From Maledivibacter sp. (lineage in GTDB: Bacteria > Bacillota > Clostridia > Peptostreptococcales > Caminicellaceae), in the NCBI GenBank assembly GCA_025210375.1, contig JAOASB010000055.1:1-56573 (forward strand): a DNA stretch of 56,573 nucleotides, read 5' to 3'. The position numbers and the translations under genes are program-made. The notes under the pieces are model-generated. The model had not been told where the DNA came from. It worked only from the letters and a program-made list of their open reading frames with translations, and ran no database searches. Every line of letters begins with the position of its first letter. Within the stretch, counting starts at the first letter, position 1. Positions 8,819 to 16,506 of the stretch are shown piece after piece.

Positions 8819-9697
8819 TTAGGCTGATCTTACCTTTTTCTTTTCCACAAAGTCCTTGGCAATAAGCGCTGCACCCAGAGCGCCAGCAATCTGAGTATCC
8901 AACTTGGGCTCCATGACTTTTATACCTAGAATACGTTCTATTCTGCGGGTTACACCCATATTCTTCACAATCCCGCCGGTAATAGCAAAGTCGGGCTCCA
9001 GGCCGTTGCGTTCCAGAAGCTTAACTACTCTTAAAGCCATGGCGTGGCAGTAGGCAGCCAGAACCTTTTCTTTGGTCCAGCCAGCTCTCATAAGTTTGGT
9101 AGCCTCGGTCTTAGCAAAAATGACACAGGTACTAGACACCGGTGCAGGCTCCTCATCAATGTTGAATGACATATCCCCAATATCCTCTACGTGTACGGCC
9201 AGTAGATCTGCGATAACCTCCATACCACGTCCAGTTCCAGCTGCGCACTTATCGTTCATCATAAAAGAAGTGACCATGCCCCTTTCATCACAGTGGATGG
9301 CCTTGCAGTCCTGACCTCCCATATCCAATATAGTGCGCACACTAGGCCCGTAAATAAAGTTGGCACCCCTTGCATGACAGGTAATTTCTGTTATATTCTT
9401 GTTAGAAAAGGGTACATTCACCCGCCCATAACCAGTGCCAATGGTGTAATTTAAATCTTCAATGGTGAGATCAGTCCCATCCATAGCCCAATTAATTGCA
9501 TCCACTGCTGAATTGGGACTATTAGCCCCGGTACGCATATTGGAATAGGCATATAGTTTCCCATCTGCCAATATGACGGCCTGGGTGCTTGTGGAGCCGA
9601 TATCCACTCCAGCGGTGATGATACTGCCATGCCAATCCGGAATTTCAGGGTTTTTCCAATTAGATTCTTTCCATCTCCAATATTCAACTTCTTTCAT
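8819..9697 (-). CDS. BcrD/BzdQ-like ATPase subunit of acyl-CoA reductase
   Basis: 292 residues from ATG 9697, which has AGGGAGGA upstream; the longer frame to 9778 would overlap the preceding gene and is less likely. It belongs to the BadF/BadG/BcrA/BcrD ATPase family of the ASKHA fold. Visible parts are the first nucleotide-binding loop GVDIGSTSTQ at 30-39, the adjacent 'YAYSNMRTGANSP' segment that I associate with BcrD-type subunits, DMGGQD at 125-130, and C151 (NDKCAAGTG) and C191 (SSTCVIF). The two cysteines would supply half of the [4Fe-4S] cluster shared with the partner ATPase subunit. ATP hydrolysis here drives electrons to the catalytic pair. A TGGGG-flavoured C-terminal ITGGIVKN loop is also present. 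Confidence 0.87.
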   Translation of the reverse strand: MKEVEYWRWKESNWKNPEIPDWHGSIITAGVDIGSTSTQAVILADGKLYAYSNMRTGANSPNSAVDAINWAMDGTDLTIEDLNYTIGTGYGRVNVPFSNKNITEITCHARGANFIYGPSVRTILDMGGQDCKAIHCDERGMVTSFMMNDKCAAGTGRGMEVIADLLAVHVEDIGDMSFNIDEEPAPVSSTCVIFAKTEATKLMRAGWTKEKVLAAYCHAMALRVVKLLERNGLEPDFAITGGIVKNMGVTRRIERILGIKVMEPKLDTQIAGALGAALIAKDFVEKKKVRSA

Positions 9698-9737
9698 TGT
9701 GTGCTTATCCTCCCTTTTTACTGTACCTTTTATGTCA

Positions 9738-10514
9738 CTACGCTGTCTCAGTAGCATAGAGAGCTGCGCCAATAGCACTTACATAATCAGTGTCCTTGGA
9801 TACAAATATATCCCGCCCAAGTACATTTCCCATACACCAAGCCAAACCTTCATTATGCCCTGGGCCACCAATCATAGTCACATTATCCGTAAGACCCACA
9901 CGGCGAACAAGGGAAGCCACACGGTTGCAAATACCAACATGAATCCCGTAGGCTATATCCTCCAAGCTCTCCTGTTGATGAATAAGTGAGATTACCTCAG
10001 ATTCAGCAAAAACCACACACTGAGCATTGGTGGTAATTTCCTTGGTGTGCCTCAAAGAGTAACTGCCCATCTCCTCGGTTTTGATTTGTAGAGCGCGTGC
10101 CATTGCTTCGATAAAGGTTCCAGCACCAGAAGCGCATTTGTCATTTGTCTCGTATTTTTGCACCATACCTTTCTCAGTCAACCTAATAACTCGAGAGCTT
10201 TCGGCCCCCATATCGATGACTAAATAGGTATCCGGCTTAACAAAACGGGCTCCCTTTGCTGCGGAACCCACCTCATTTATCGTTGTCTTGGCAAATTCAA
10301 TAATATCCCGTCCAGTACCAGTAGCAGCAATATTCACCACCTCATCCGTCTGGATTCCCACATCCGTCAAAAGAGCTTCATATACCCTCTGAGCCGCATT
10401 ATTAGCATCAAATTCCGTGGCCAATTTCGCCCTAGCAATCACCTTGCCATCCTTCAGCAAAATGCCCTTTGTATTCTGACTTCCGCAATCAATTCCCGCT
10501 GTAATCATTTTCAT
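9738..10514 (-). CDS. BcrA/BzdP-like ATPase subunit of acyl-CoA reductase
   Basis: 258 residues, the first gene of the operon. The ASKHA ATPase loops are GIDCGSQNTKG at 7-17, 'ATGTGRD' at 64-70, DMGAESS at 101-107, and cluster cysteines C127 (NDKCASGAG) and C166 (NAQCVVF). It is clearly different in sequence from its neighbour, so the activator is probably a heterodimer, as in class I benzoyl-CoA reductases, rather than the homodimer of 2-hydroxyglutaryl-CoA dehydratase. GGGGAG lies 8 bases before ATG 10514. The operon is likely read from the sigma-54 promoter at 10780-10795, with a leader of about 250 bases. Confidence 0.87.
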   Translation of the reverse strand: MKMITAGIDCGSQNTKGILLKDGKVIARAKLATEFDANNAAQRVYEALLTDVGIQTDEVVNIAATGTGRDIIEFAKTTINEVGSAAKGARFVKPDTYLVIDMGAESSRVIRLTEKGMVQKYETNDKCASGAGTFIEAMARALQIKTEEMGSYSLRHTKEITTNAQCVVFAESEVISLIHQQESLEDIAYGIHVGICNRVASLVRRVGLTDNVTMIGGPGHNEGLAWCMGNVLGRDIFVSKDTDYVSAIGAALYATETA

Positions 10515-10570
10515 TTTTCGATCTCCCCTAAAGTAGATTAAGTCAATTTATATATTTTTTACTAATTTAT

Positions 10571-10700
10571 CCCCCCTCAACATCTAATACCAATCTTAAA
10601 TCTACAAAAGCTTGTATAAATTTAGGATTTTCTGCTGCTATACAAAACTTTTAGCTATAATATCTTCTCTAAACTCACAAATCTTTAGTTTGATACAACC
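10571..10700 (-). pseudogene. Remnant of a PaaG-like enoyl-CoA hydratase in the reductase leader
   Basis: On the minus strand, 10640-10571 reads AAENPKFIQAFVDLRLV followed by LDVEGG and a stop. This lines up with AAENSKFIQAFVNIGLV and PDMGG of the intact enoyl-CoA hydratase at 22077-22865 (its residues 127-146). Just upstream, in another frame, ICEFR matches LCDFR of the same protein. The remainder of the gene is missing. I infer that a former hydratase gene was broken here and that its promoter region now precedes the reductase operon. Confidence 0.6.
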
Positions 10701-10779
10701 TCCTCCCCTTTCAAATCAATATTCATATACATTGATTTTGTATTTGTTTTAAAATGTATATCTAACTAACCTTAATAAC

Positions 10780-10795
10780 AGCAATTCCTGTGCCA
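10780..10795 (-). promoter_or_regulatory. Sigma-54 (-24/-12) promoter of the reductase operon
   Basis: The minus strand reads TGGCACAGGAATTGCT, a full match to the TGGCAC-R-N4-TTGCW consensus with the GG and GC doublets 10 bases apart. It precedes the BcrA-like gene by about 265 bases, with no other gene between. Transcription would start roughly at 10768. Confidence 0.75.
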
Positions 10796-10951
10796 ATTCA
10801 AATTCAATTTTAAATTTAACTAAACACGATGGATATATAAGATATTTAACCATTTGCTTTGACTTATTTTAAACCTATTAAGATATAAAATAGGATTATT
10901 TATTGGCCTTTTATTGACTTACGCAAAATTATCTTTTGATAATTTTCCCAA

Positions 10952-10986
10952 GTACAATTTTTGCACAATTTGTGAAATTTTTTCAC
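10952..10986 (+). promoter_or_regulatory. Shared upstream motif, copy A
   Basis: Contains GTACAA, 3 bases, TTGCAC, 14 bases, TTTCAC. The same geometry occurs upstream of the acyl-CoA dehydrogenase (copy C) and the enoyl-CoA hydratase (copy B). It lies 155-205 bases upstream of the sigma-54 promoter at 10780-10795, a typical distance for an enhancer-binding protein. The segment also contains a local dyad, ATTTGTGAAA-TTT-TTTCACAAAT (10968-10990). Confidence 0.6.
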
Positions 10987-11074
10987 AAATATGCTTTAAG
11001 TATAGAAAATACTAATTATCTAGTGTTACTTGGCACAAAGAAAAACTTTTTATTTTAATAGATATTTCTAAATT

Positions 11075-12130
11075 TTATCCTTGAGTTGATGCAACTTCTT
11101 TTAAAGCCTCAAAAATATTCTCAGCATTATCTAATGCTTCCATAAATGCAGGAACAACTTCATATAAGTCACCTACGATTCCAAAATCGGTGATTTTAAA
11201 AATTGGAGCATCTGGATTCTTGTTAATTGCAATAATCAAATCAGAGTTTTGCATACCAGCCATGTGCTGAATCGCTCCTGAAATACCACACGCTATATAT
11301 AGTTTTGGCTTGACAGTTGTACCAGTTTGGCCTACCTGGTGAGAGTGATCGATCCATCCATTGTCAACAGCTGCACGGGATGCCCCTAGTACACCATCTA
11401 ATTTGTCAGCTAATTCTTTTAGAAGGCTAAAGCCTTCAGGTTTTCCTAGTCCACGTCCACCGGCTACAATCACATCAGTATCTGTTAGGGAAACCATTTC
11501 TTTCTTAGTTTTTACTATTTCCACAACTTCTGTTCTTACATCTTCCTTAGTTAATTTCACTTCAAGCTTGATTACTTCACCTTTTCTTGAGTCATCTTTA
11601 TGAGCTTTATCCATAACCCCTGGTCTTACTGTAGACATTTGCGGTCTGTGATCTTGGCAAATAATTGTAGCCATAAGATTTCCACCAAAGGCAGGACGTG
11701 TTTGCATTATTTTTTTATCTTTAGGATCTATTTCAAGCTTAGTACAATCGGCAGTGAGTCCAGTATCTACTCTAGCCGCTATTCTTGGGGCTAAATCTCT
11801 ACCAATGTGGGTAGCTCCGTATAGAACAATCTCTGGTTTAAATTCTTCAATTGCATCCGCAATTACCTTTGTATATCCATCTGTTGTGAATTTTTCTAGT
11901 AAATCATGTTGTGCTGAATATACTTTATCTGCCCCATATGCAATTAGTTCTTTAGATAAATCATCAATATTATTTCCTAATACAATCGTACAAAGCTTAG
12001 TTCCAATTTCATTCGCTAACTTTCTACCTTCTCCAAGAAGTTCAATCACTACGGGCATAATTTCACCTTGTCTTTGCTCGGCAAATACCCATACATTACT
12101 ATATGCAGTAGTATCTTTTACTAATGGCAT
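11075..12130 (-). CDS. etfA: Electron transfer flavoprotein subunit alpha
   Basis: 351 residues. The C-terminal FAD-binding domain is clear: GGRGLGKPEGF, SRAAVDNGWIDHSHQVGQTG, YIACGISGAIQHMAGM, and INKNPDAPIFKITDFGIVGD near the end. It pairs with EtfB (12154-12942) and the acyl-CoA dehydrogenase (12987-14120) in one minus-strand operon. In anaerobes such complexes either pass electrons to the chain or bifurcate from NADH to ferredoxin and an enoyl-CoA. The gene sits 23 bases after etfB and is the last of the operon. Confidence 0.96.
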   Translation of the reverse strand: MPLVKDTTAYSNVWVFAEQRQGEIMPVVIELLGEGRKLANEIGTKLCTIVLGNNIDDLSKELIAYGADKVYSAQHDLLEKFTTDGYTKVIADAIEEFKPEIVLYGATHIGRDLAPRIAARVDTGLTADCTKLEIDPKDKKIMQTRPAFGGNLMATIICQDHRPQMSTVRPGVMDKAHKDDSRKGEVIKLEVKLTKEDVRTEVVEIVKTKKEMVSLTDTDVIVAGGRGLGKPEGFSLLKELADKLDGVLGASRAAVDNGWIDHSHQVGQTGTTVKPKLYIACGISGAIQHMAGMQNSDLIIAINKNPDAPIFKITDFGIVGDLYEVVPAFMEALDNAENIFEALKEVASTQG

Positions 12131-12153
12131 AATATTTCCCTCCTATTTCTATA

Positions 12154-12942
12154 TTAAATAACGTGTTTTTGTTTTAATTCTACTACTAATTTTTCTACCA
12201 TTTCTTTAGTAGAACCCTCAAGCATAGTCCCTTTTCCCTTTGGCTTTGGTACAAATGATTTTTTAACTCTAGTTGGAGATGCCAATAATCCAACTTGATC
12301 CTTTTCAATCCCTAATGAAGCAAAATTCCATACCTTTACTTCTTTCTCTTTAAATGCATCATATATACCTTTAATAGACATATATCTTGGTTTGTTTAAT
12401 TCTTTAATTGCAGTTAAAAGAACTGGTGTTTTAACCTTTATTACTTCATAACCATCCTCTAATTGTCTTTGTACCTTGATTGTATCCTCTTCAACTTCAA
12501 AATTTTGCACATAAGTGACTTGAGGAATACCAATTCTTTCTGCTAATTGTGGCCCTACTTGAGCAGTATCTCCATCAATCGCTTGTCTTCCAGCGAATAT
12601 AATATCATAATCTTCTATTTTATTTACTGCTGCTGCTAACGCATTAGATGTTGCCCATGTATCGCCACCTGCGAAGGCTCTATCACTTAAAAGAATGGCC
12701 TCATCCGCTCCCATTGCTAAGCATTCTCTTAACATTTCATCAGCTTGAGGTGGTCCCATTGTAAGTACCGTTACATGAACGTCTTCATATCTATCTTTTA
12801 ATATTAGCGCCTCTTCCAATGCATTTGCATCATCTGGATTTAGTATACTTGGAACACCATCACGAATAAGGGTTCCCTTTACAGGATCTATTTTTACTTC
12901 GTTTGTATTAGGAACTTGTTTTACACAAACAATAACCTTCAT
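12154..12942 (-). CDS. etfB: Electron transfer flavoprotein subunit beta
   Basis: 262 residues, standard EtfB length. MKVIVCVKQVPNT opens the protein; VTVLTMGPPQADEMLRECLAMGADEAI and LLSDRAFAGGDTWATS are nucleotide-binding segments like those of clostridial butyryl-CoA dehydrogenase-linked EtfB. 'FAGRQAIDGDTAQVGPQLAERI' is also diagnostic. The start has AGGAGG. It is preceded by the acyl-CoA dehydrogenase gene (44 bases) and followed by etfA. Similarity to electron-bifurcating Etf is suggested by the family context but not provable by eye. Confidence 0.96.
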   Translation of the reverse strand: MKVIVCVKQVPNTNEVKIDPVKGTLIRDGVPSILNPDDANALEEALILKDRYEDVHVTVLTMGPPQADEMLRECLAMGADEAILLSDRAFAGGDTWATSNALAAAVNKIEDYDIIFAGRQAIDGDTAQVGPQLAERIGIPQVTYVQNFEVEEDTIKVQRQLEDGYEVIKVKTPVLLTAIKELNKPRYMSIKGIYDAFKEKEVKVWNFASLGIEKDQVGLLASPTRVKKSFVPKPKGKGTMLEGSTKEMVEKLVVELKQKHVI

Positions 12943-12986
12943 GTTTTTTCCTCCTCTTTATTTTGTTTAAATATATATAGACTTAT

Positions 12987-14120
12987 CTATCCAAGAACAT
13001 TTGAAGCTATAACCATTTTTTGCACCTGTGAAGTACCCTCATATATTTCAGTTATTTTCGCATCTCTCATCATTCTTTCAACTGGATAATCCTTCGTATA
13101 TCCATATCCGCCATGTAATTGCACAGCCTTTGTAGTAACATCCATGGCCACTTCAGCCGCATATAATTTTGCCATTGCAGACTCTTTTGCTGTAGGCATA
13201 CCTAAATCTTTTTGTAACGCTGCGTTATAAACAAGTAATCTCGCTGCATTTATTTTGGTTTCCATATCCGCTATCATCCACTGAATTCCTTGGAATTTTG
13301 CTAAAGGCTTTCTAAATTGCTGTCTTTCCTTTAGGTACTTAACTGTTTCGTCCATTGCTCCTTGTGCAATACCTACAGCCTGTGCTGCTATTCCAAGTCT
13401 TCCCCCATCAAGGGTTGACATTGCTATTTTAAATCCTTTACCTTCCCTGCCAAGAAGATTTTCTTTAGGTACCCTAACATTTTCAAATATTAATTCAGAT
13501 GTCACAGTTCCCTTTATTCCCATCTTGTCTTCATTTTTCCCTACTGAAAATCCCGGAAATTTTTTCTCCACTATAAAAGCACTTATTCCCTTTAATCCCT
13601 TACTTTTATCTGTCATTGCAAAAACTATGGCGATATCAGCTAGAGCCCCTAAAGTAATAAAACATTTAGTTCCATTTAATATATAGTGATCTCCTTCTAA
13701 AACAGCTGTAGTTTGTTGAGCAGCAGCATCTGATCCTGCACCAGGCTCAGTCAATGCAAAACATCCAATAACTTCACCCTTTGCCATTGGTACCATATAC
13801 TTTTGTTTTTGTTCTTCAGTACCATACTTCAATATAGGCCAACAAAATAATGATGATGTTCCCGATACATAGACCCCAGTTGAAGCACATTGTTTTGACA
13901 ATTCTTCTACAGTAATTGCATAGGCCACATGATCCCCACCTGCTCCACCATACTCTTTGGGAACAGATACGGATAACAAATTATATCTAGCCAATTTAGC
14001 AAATAATTCTTCTGGAAACTCGCTAGTTTTATCAATCTCTGCTGCTAATGGAGCTAATTCTTTTTCAGTAAATTCTCTTACTGCCTTTCTTACTAATTTT
14101 TGTTCCTTCGTAAGATTCAT
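12987..14120 (-). CDS. Acyl-CoA dehydrogenase, short-chain butyryl-CoA dehydrogenase type
   Basis: 377 residues, the standard length. Visible signatures are CFALTEPGAGSDAAA (substrate/FAD loop), FITLGALADIAIVFA, QFRKPLAKFQGIQWMIADM, LHGGYGYTKDYPVERMMRDAKI and the catalytic-glutamate segment ITEIYEGTSQVQ. It oxidises an acyl-CoA to the enoyl-CoA or runs in reverse, with EtfAB encoded directly downstream. GGAGG lies 8 bases before the ATG. A sigma-54 promoter (14179-14194) and the shared motif copy C (14288-14322) lie directly upstream, linking this unit to the reductase operon and the enoyl-CoA hydratase. Exact acyl chain is unknown. Confidence 0.95.
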   Translation of the reverse strand: MNLTKEQKLVRKAVREFTEKELAPLAAEIDKTSEFPEELFAKLARYNLLSVSVPKEYGGAGGDHVAYAITVEELSKQCASTGVYVSGTSSLFCWPILKYGTEEQKQKYMVPMAKGEVIGCFALTEPGAGSDAAAQQTTAVLEGDHYILNGTKCFITLGALADIAIVFAMTDKSKGLKGISAFIVEKKFPGFSVGKNEDKMGIKGTVTSELIFENVRVPKENLLGREGKGFKIAMSTLDGGRLGIAAQAVGIAQGAMDETVKYLKERQQFRKPLAKFQGIQWMIADMETKINAARLLVYNAALQKDLGMPTAKESAMAKLYAAEVAMDVTTKAVQLHGGYGYTKDYPVERMMRDAKITEIYEGTSQVQKMVIASNVLG

Positions 14121-14178
14121 AGGAAACCTCCTTAATATTTAGGTTTTATTTGTTAGTGTTTCGACAATATATTATATT

Positions 14179-14194
14179 AGCAAATTTCATGCCA
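14179..14194 (-). promoter_or_regulatory. Sigma-54 (-24/-12) promoter of the acyl-CoA dehydrogenase/etf unit
   Basis: The minus strand reads TGGCATGAAATTTGCT; GG and GC are 10 bases apart and both boxes fit the consensus (TTTGCT for TTGCW with one base different). It lies 58 bases upstream of the start codon, so the leader would be about 45 bases. Confidence 0.7.
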
Positions 14195-14287
14195 CAATCT
14201 ATTTCTCACATAAATTATTGAATATACTAAAATTAAGCTGTTCTTTCGTGAATAACAATTGATTAAATATAAATTACTATACATTTC

Positions 14288-14322
14288 GTGCAATTTTTTT
14301 ATGGGTTGTGCAATATTTGTAC
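14288..14322 (-). promoter_or_regulatory. Shared upstream motif, copy C
   Basis: On the minus strand: GTACAA, 3 bases, TTGCAC, 14 bases, TTGCAC. It lies about 95-145 bases upstream of the sigma-54 promoter at 14179-14194. Its spacing is identical to copies A and B. The first half also resembles a -24/-12 element itself (GGTACAAATATTGCAC), so a dual or alternative reading is possible. Confidence 0.65.
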
Positions 14323-14410
14323 CTTCATAGTTGTATTTACTGATTCAAAGTATATTTTCATGATAAAAACAAAAAAAATTACTGACAACAAAATAAATAT
14401 CACTGCCAGT

Positions 14411-14656
14411 TCAACAAATATATTTTAATTCTTTCATAGCTTGTTCTTCATCAATACCATTTATGGAAATAGTAATAATACTTCCTTTATGAATTCCCAA
14501 AGACATTATTCCTAATATACTCTTTCCACTTACATTTATATTCTCCATCTGTATGAAAATTTCTGAAAAAAATTTGTTTGTAGTCTTCACAAATAATGAA
14601 GCCTGCATTGCACACAATTCTAATTTATTTTTTATCTTTAGTTTTCTTTTTATCAT
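14411..14656 (-). CDS. HPr/Crh-like protein with Cys at position 15
   Basis: 81 residues with the HPr fold signature in the second half: S46 in GKSILGIMSLGIHKGSIITI, matching the HprK-phosphorylated Ser46 of HPr. The segment that in HPr carries the PTS-phosphorylated His15 (GLHARPA) reads ELCAMQA here, so residue 15 is Cys and residue 17 is Met. It cannot act as a normal PTS phosphocarrier at His15. By analogy with Bacillus Crh, where residue 15 is Gln, it could be a pure Ser46-dependent cofactor of catabolite control. It lies 71 bases downstream of the acyl-CoA ligase and is probably co-transcribed. Role is inference. Confidence 0.82.
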   Translation of the reverse strand: MIKRKLKIKNKLELCAMQASLFVKTTNKFFSEIFIQMENINVSGKSILGIMSLGIHKGSIITISINGIDEEQAMKELKYIC

Positions 14657-14727
14657 CTTTACTCCATCCTTCTAAATGAAGTACTTATCTTAAAAATTTC
14701 TTCTATTATTTAAAATGGAACTTAAAA

Positions 14728-16287
14728 TTATTCTGCCTTCCCATATAATCTACTTATAACTCCTATTTGAATTTTTCCGGTACTATTTTTAGGTATTTCT
14801 TCAATGACTTGTACATACTTTGGAATTTTAATACTTCCTATCTTCCCATCCAAGAATTCCTTTAATTCCTTTGTATCAATATTTTCACCTTGTTTTAAAG
14901 TAATAACAGCTTTACCTACTTCTCCCCATTTTTTATCAGGTATACCTATAACACATACTTCATGGATTGATGGATGCTTATATATTTCTGCTTCTATTTC
15001 TGGAGGAAATATATTTTCACCACCAGTAATGAACATATTCTTTTTTCTTCCAACTATATAGTAAAATCCATCTTCATCTTTTTTAGCTATATCACCTGTA
15101 TATACCCATCCATCTCGTAATATCTCACTAGTATCTTTTTCATTGTTCCAATATCCAGAAAATATCCCTGGCCCGCTCCAAATAATTTCTCCACATTCAT
15201 TTACTCCAACTTCATTACCTTCATTGTCTACAATTTTGACTTGTGTAAAATACATTGGTCTTCCTACAGAATTATACCTGCTTCTTATTTGTTCTATATT
15301 CATATCATCAGCTTGAATAGTCAAATTACATGGTCCTGCTTCAGTCATACCGTATGCAATTACAAATTTCACTCCCTTTCCCCAGAATTTTTTCATAATA
15401 TCAATTGGAGTTGGTGCCGCAGCACTTATTATCCATCTCAAAGAAGAGAAATCTGTTGTTTCAAATTCTGATTGATTTATCATCATCCTAAATATTGTTG
15501 AAACACCTAACAATGTAGTGGGTTTTTGTTCATTTATTATTTTAAGTGTTAATTTAGGATCACACATCTTGCTTATTATTATTCGACCACCTACATGGAG
15601 ATGGGGAAGATTTAATACACTCCATCCAGCGGTATGAAACATTGGGGTTAAAATAAATGTGCTATCTAAATGAGATAAGTTAAATGTTAAGACCGAAGCC
15701 ATAGAATTATATATCAAAGATTCATGAGATATTTTAGCCCCTTTAGGTATTCCTGTAGTACCGCCAGTATGAATAAGCATATGGATATCTTCAATATCTA
15801 GGTCTTTCTCTTCTCTATAAGCATTATTCTTATAGTTCATGATTTCTTCATAATGTATATCTTCTATTTTTCCCTTTGCATTTGATAATACAATATAATC
15901 TTGTATTTTAGTTTCTGACTTTATTTTTCCAATTTTATTTTTAATTAGTTCTTCATAAAATAATACTTTAGGTTCTTCATTATTAATCATTTCTACTAAT
16001 TCATTTTCAGATAATAGAAGATTATATGTTACAAAAATTGCACCCGTCTTCGCAGTGGCATAATATGCATCAATTAGCTCCATACAATTTCGTGTACAAA
16101 AAGCTACTCTATCTCCCTTTTTAACATTTAATTTTTCAACCATGTAATTAGCTAGTAAATTAGCTCTATTCTCTAAATCACCATATGTATAATGAATTTT
16201 ATTATCATAGTCATACACAGCTTCTCTTTCTGGAGAAATACGGGACCTAAATAAAGAATAATTTCCAACCCCCCAATTGTTTTTCAC
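14728..16287 (-). CDS. AMP-forming acyl-CoA synthetase (ANL superfamily)
   Basis: 519 residues. It has the adenylate-forming signatures: the phosphate-binding loop HTGGTTGIPKGAKISH, FILTPMFHTAGW, VIAYGMTEAGP (A5-type motif), GWVYTGDIAKKDEDGF (A7) and RKKNMFITGGENIFPPEIE (A8), with the catalytic lysine near the C-terminus in PKNSTGKIQ. It would activate a carboxylic acid (fatty or aromatic) to its CoA thioester. It is followed by the HPr-like gene and preceded by a 32-bp perfect palindrome (16419-16450). ATG 16287 has AGGAGG. The acid substrate cannot be told from sequence. Confidence 0.93.
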   Translation of the reverse strand: MKNNWGVGNYSLFRSRISPEREAVYDYDNKIHYTYGDLENRANLLANYMVEKLNVKKGDRVAFCTRNCMELIDAYYATAKTGAIFVTYNLLLSENELVEMINNEEPKVLFYEELIKNKIGKIKSETKIQDYIVLSNAKGKIEDIHYEEIMNYKNNAYREEKDLDIEDIHMLIHTGGTTGIPKGAKISHESLIYNSMASVLTFNLSHLDSTFILTPMFHTAGWSVLNLPHLHVGGRIIISKMCDPKLTLKIINEQKPTTLLGVSTIFRMMINQSEFETTDFSSLRWIISAAAPTPIDIMKKFWGKGVKFVIAYGMTEAGPCNLTIQADDMNIEQIRSRYNSVGRPMYFTQVKIVDNEGNEVGVNECGEIIWSGPGIFSGYWNNEKDTSEILRDGWVYTGDIAKKDEDGFYYIVGRKKNMFITGGENIFPPEIEAEIYKHPSIHEVCVIGIPDKKWGEVGKAVITLKQGENIDTKELKEFLDGKIGSIKIPKYVQVIEEIPKNSTGKIQIGVISRLYGKAE

Positions 16288-16418
16288 TGATATACCCTCC
16301 TTTCATTTCTGAGATCAATTTCAATAAATCTATAGGAATCTTAGTATAGACTTTAACTTATACTATGAAAATCCTATACATCAAATAATTGAATAAACTT
16401 TCCACTGATGTACCAGCT

Positions 16419-16450
16419 CTACACTTAAGTTATTAATAACTTAAGTGTAG
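16419..16450. repeat. 32-bp perfect palindrome upstream of the acyl-CoA ligase
   Basis: Two 16-base arms, CTACACTTAAGTTATT and AATAACTTAAGTGTAG, meet with no spacer. Neither side has a U-tract, so it is not a typical intrinsic terminator although it follows the thiolase stop by 56 bases. On the minus strand a weak -24/-12-like sequence (TGGTACATCAGTGGAA, 16398-16413) lies immediately downstream. It may be an operator for the ligase gene or a factor-assisted terminator. Confidence 0.6.
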
Positions 16451-16506
16451 AATTCACTCCCGTGCATCTCTTCAATGTCCCAGGGCTATGGTACATACTA
16501 TATTAT

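Larger units (their letters stand above)
10515..11074. other. Regulatory and remnant region upstream of the reductase operon
   Basis: No intact gene. Reading leftwards it contains the shared upstream motif (10952-10986), a sigma-54 promoter (10780-10795), a strong orphan ribosome-binding-like run (AAAGGGGAGGAGG near 10702-10714) and a decayed enoyl-CoA hydratase fragment (about 10571-10700). A near-perfect A+T-rich stem (AAAATTATC / GATAATTTT, 10925-10946) could end the etfA transcript. Confidence 0.6.

Noticed and set aside
10968..10990. Rex- or CRP-like operator (TTGTGAAA-TTT-TTTCACAA).
   Set aside because: The spacing is one base longer than the Rex and CRP consensus sites, and the segment is already part of the shared upstream motif.
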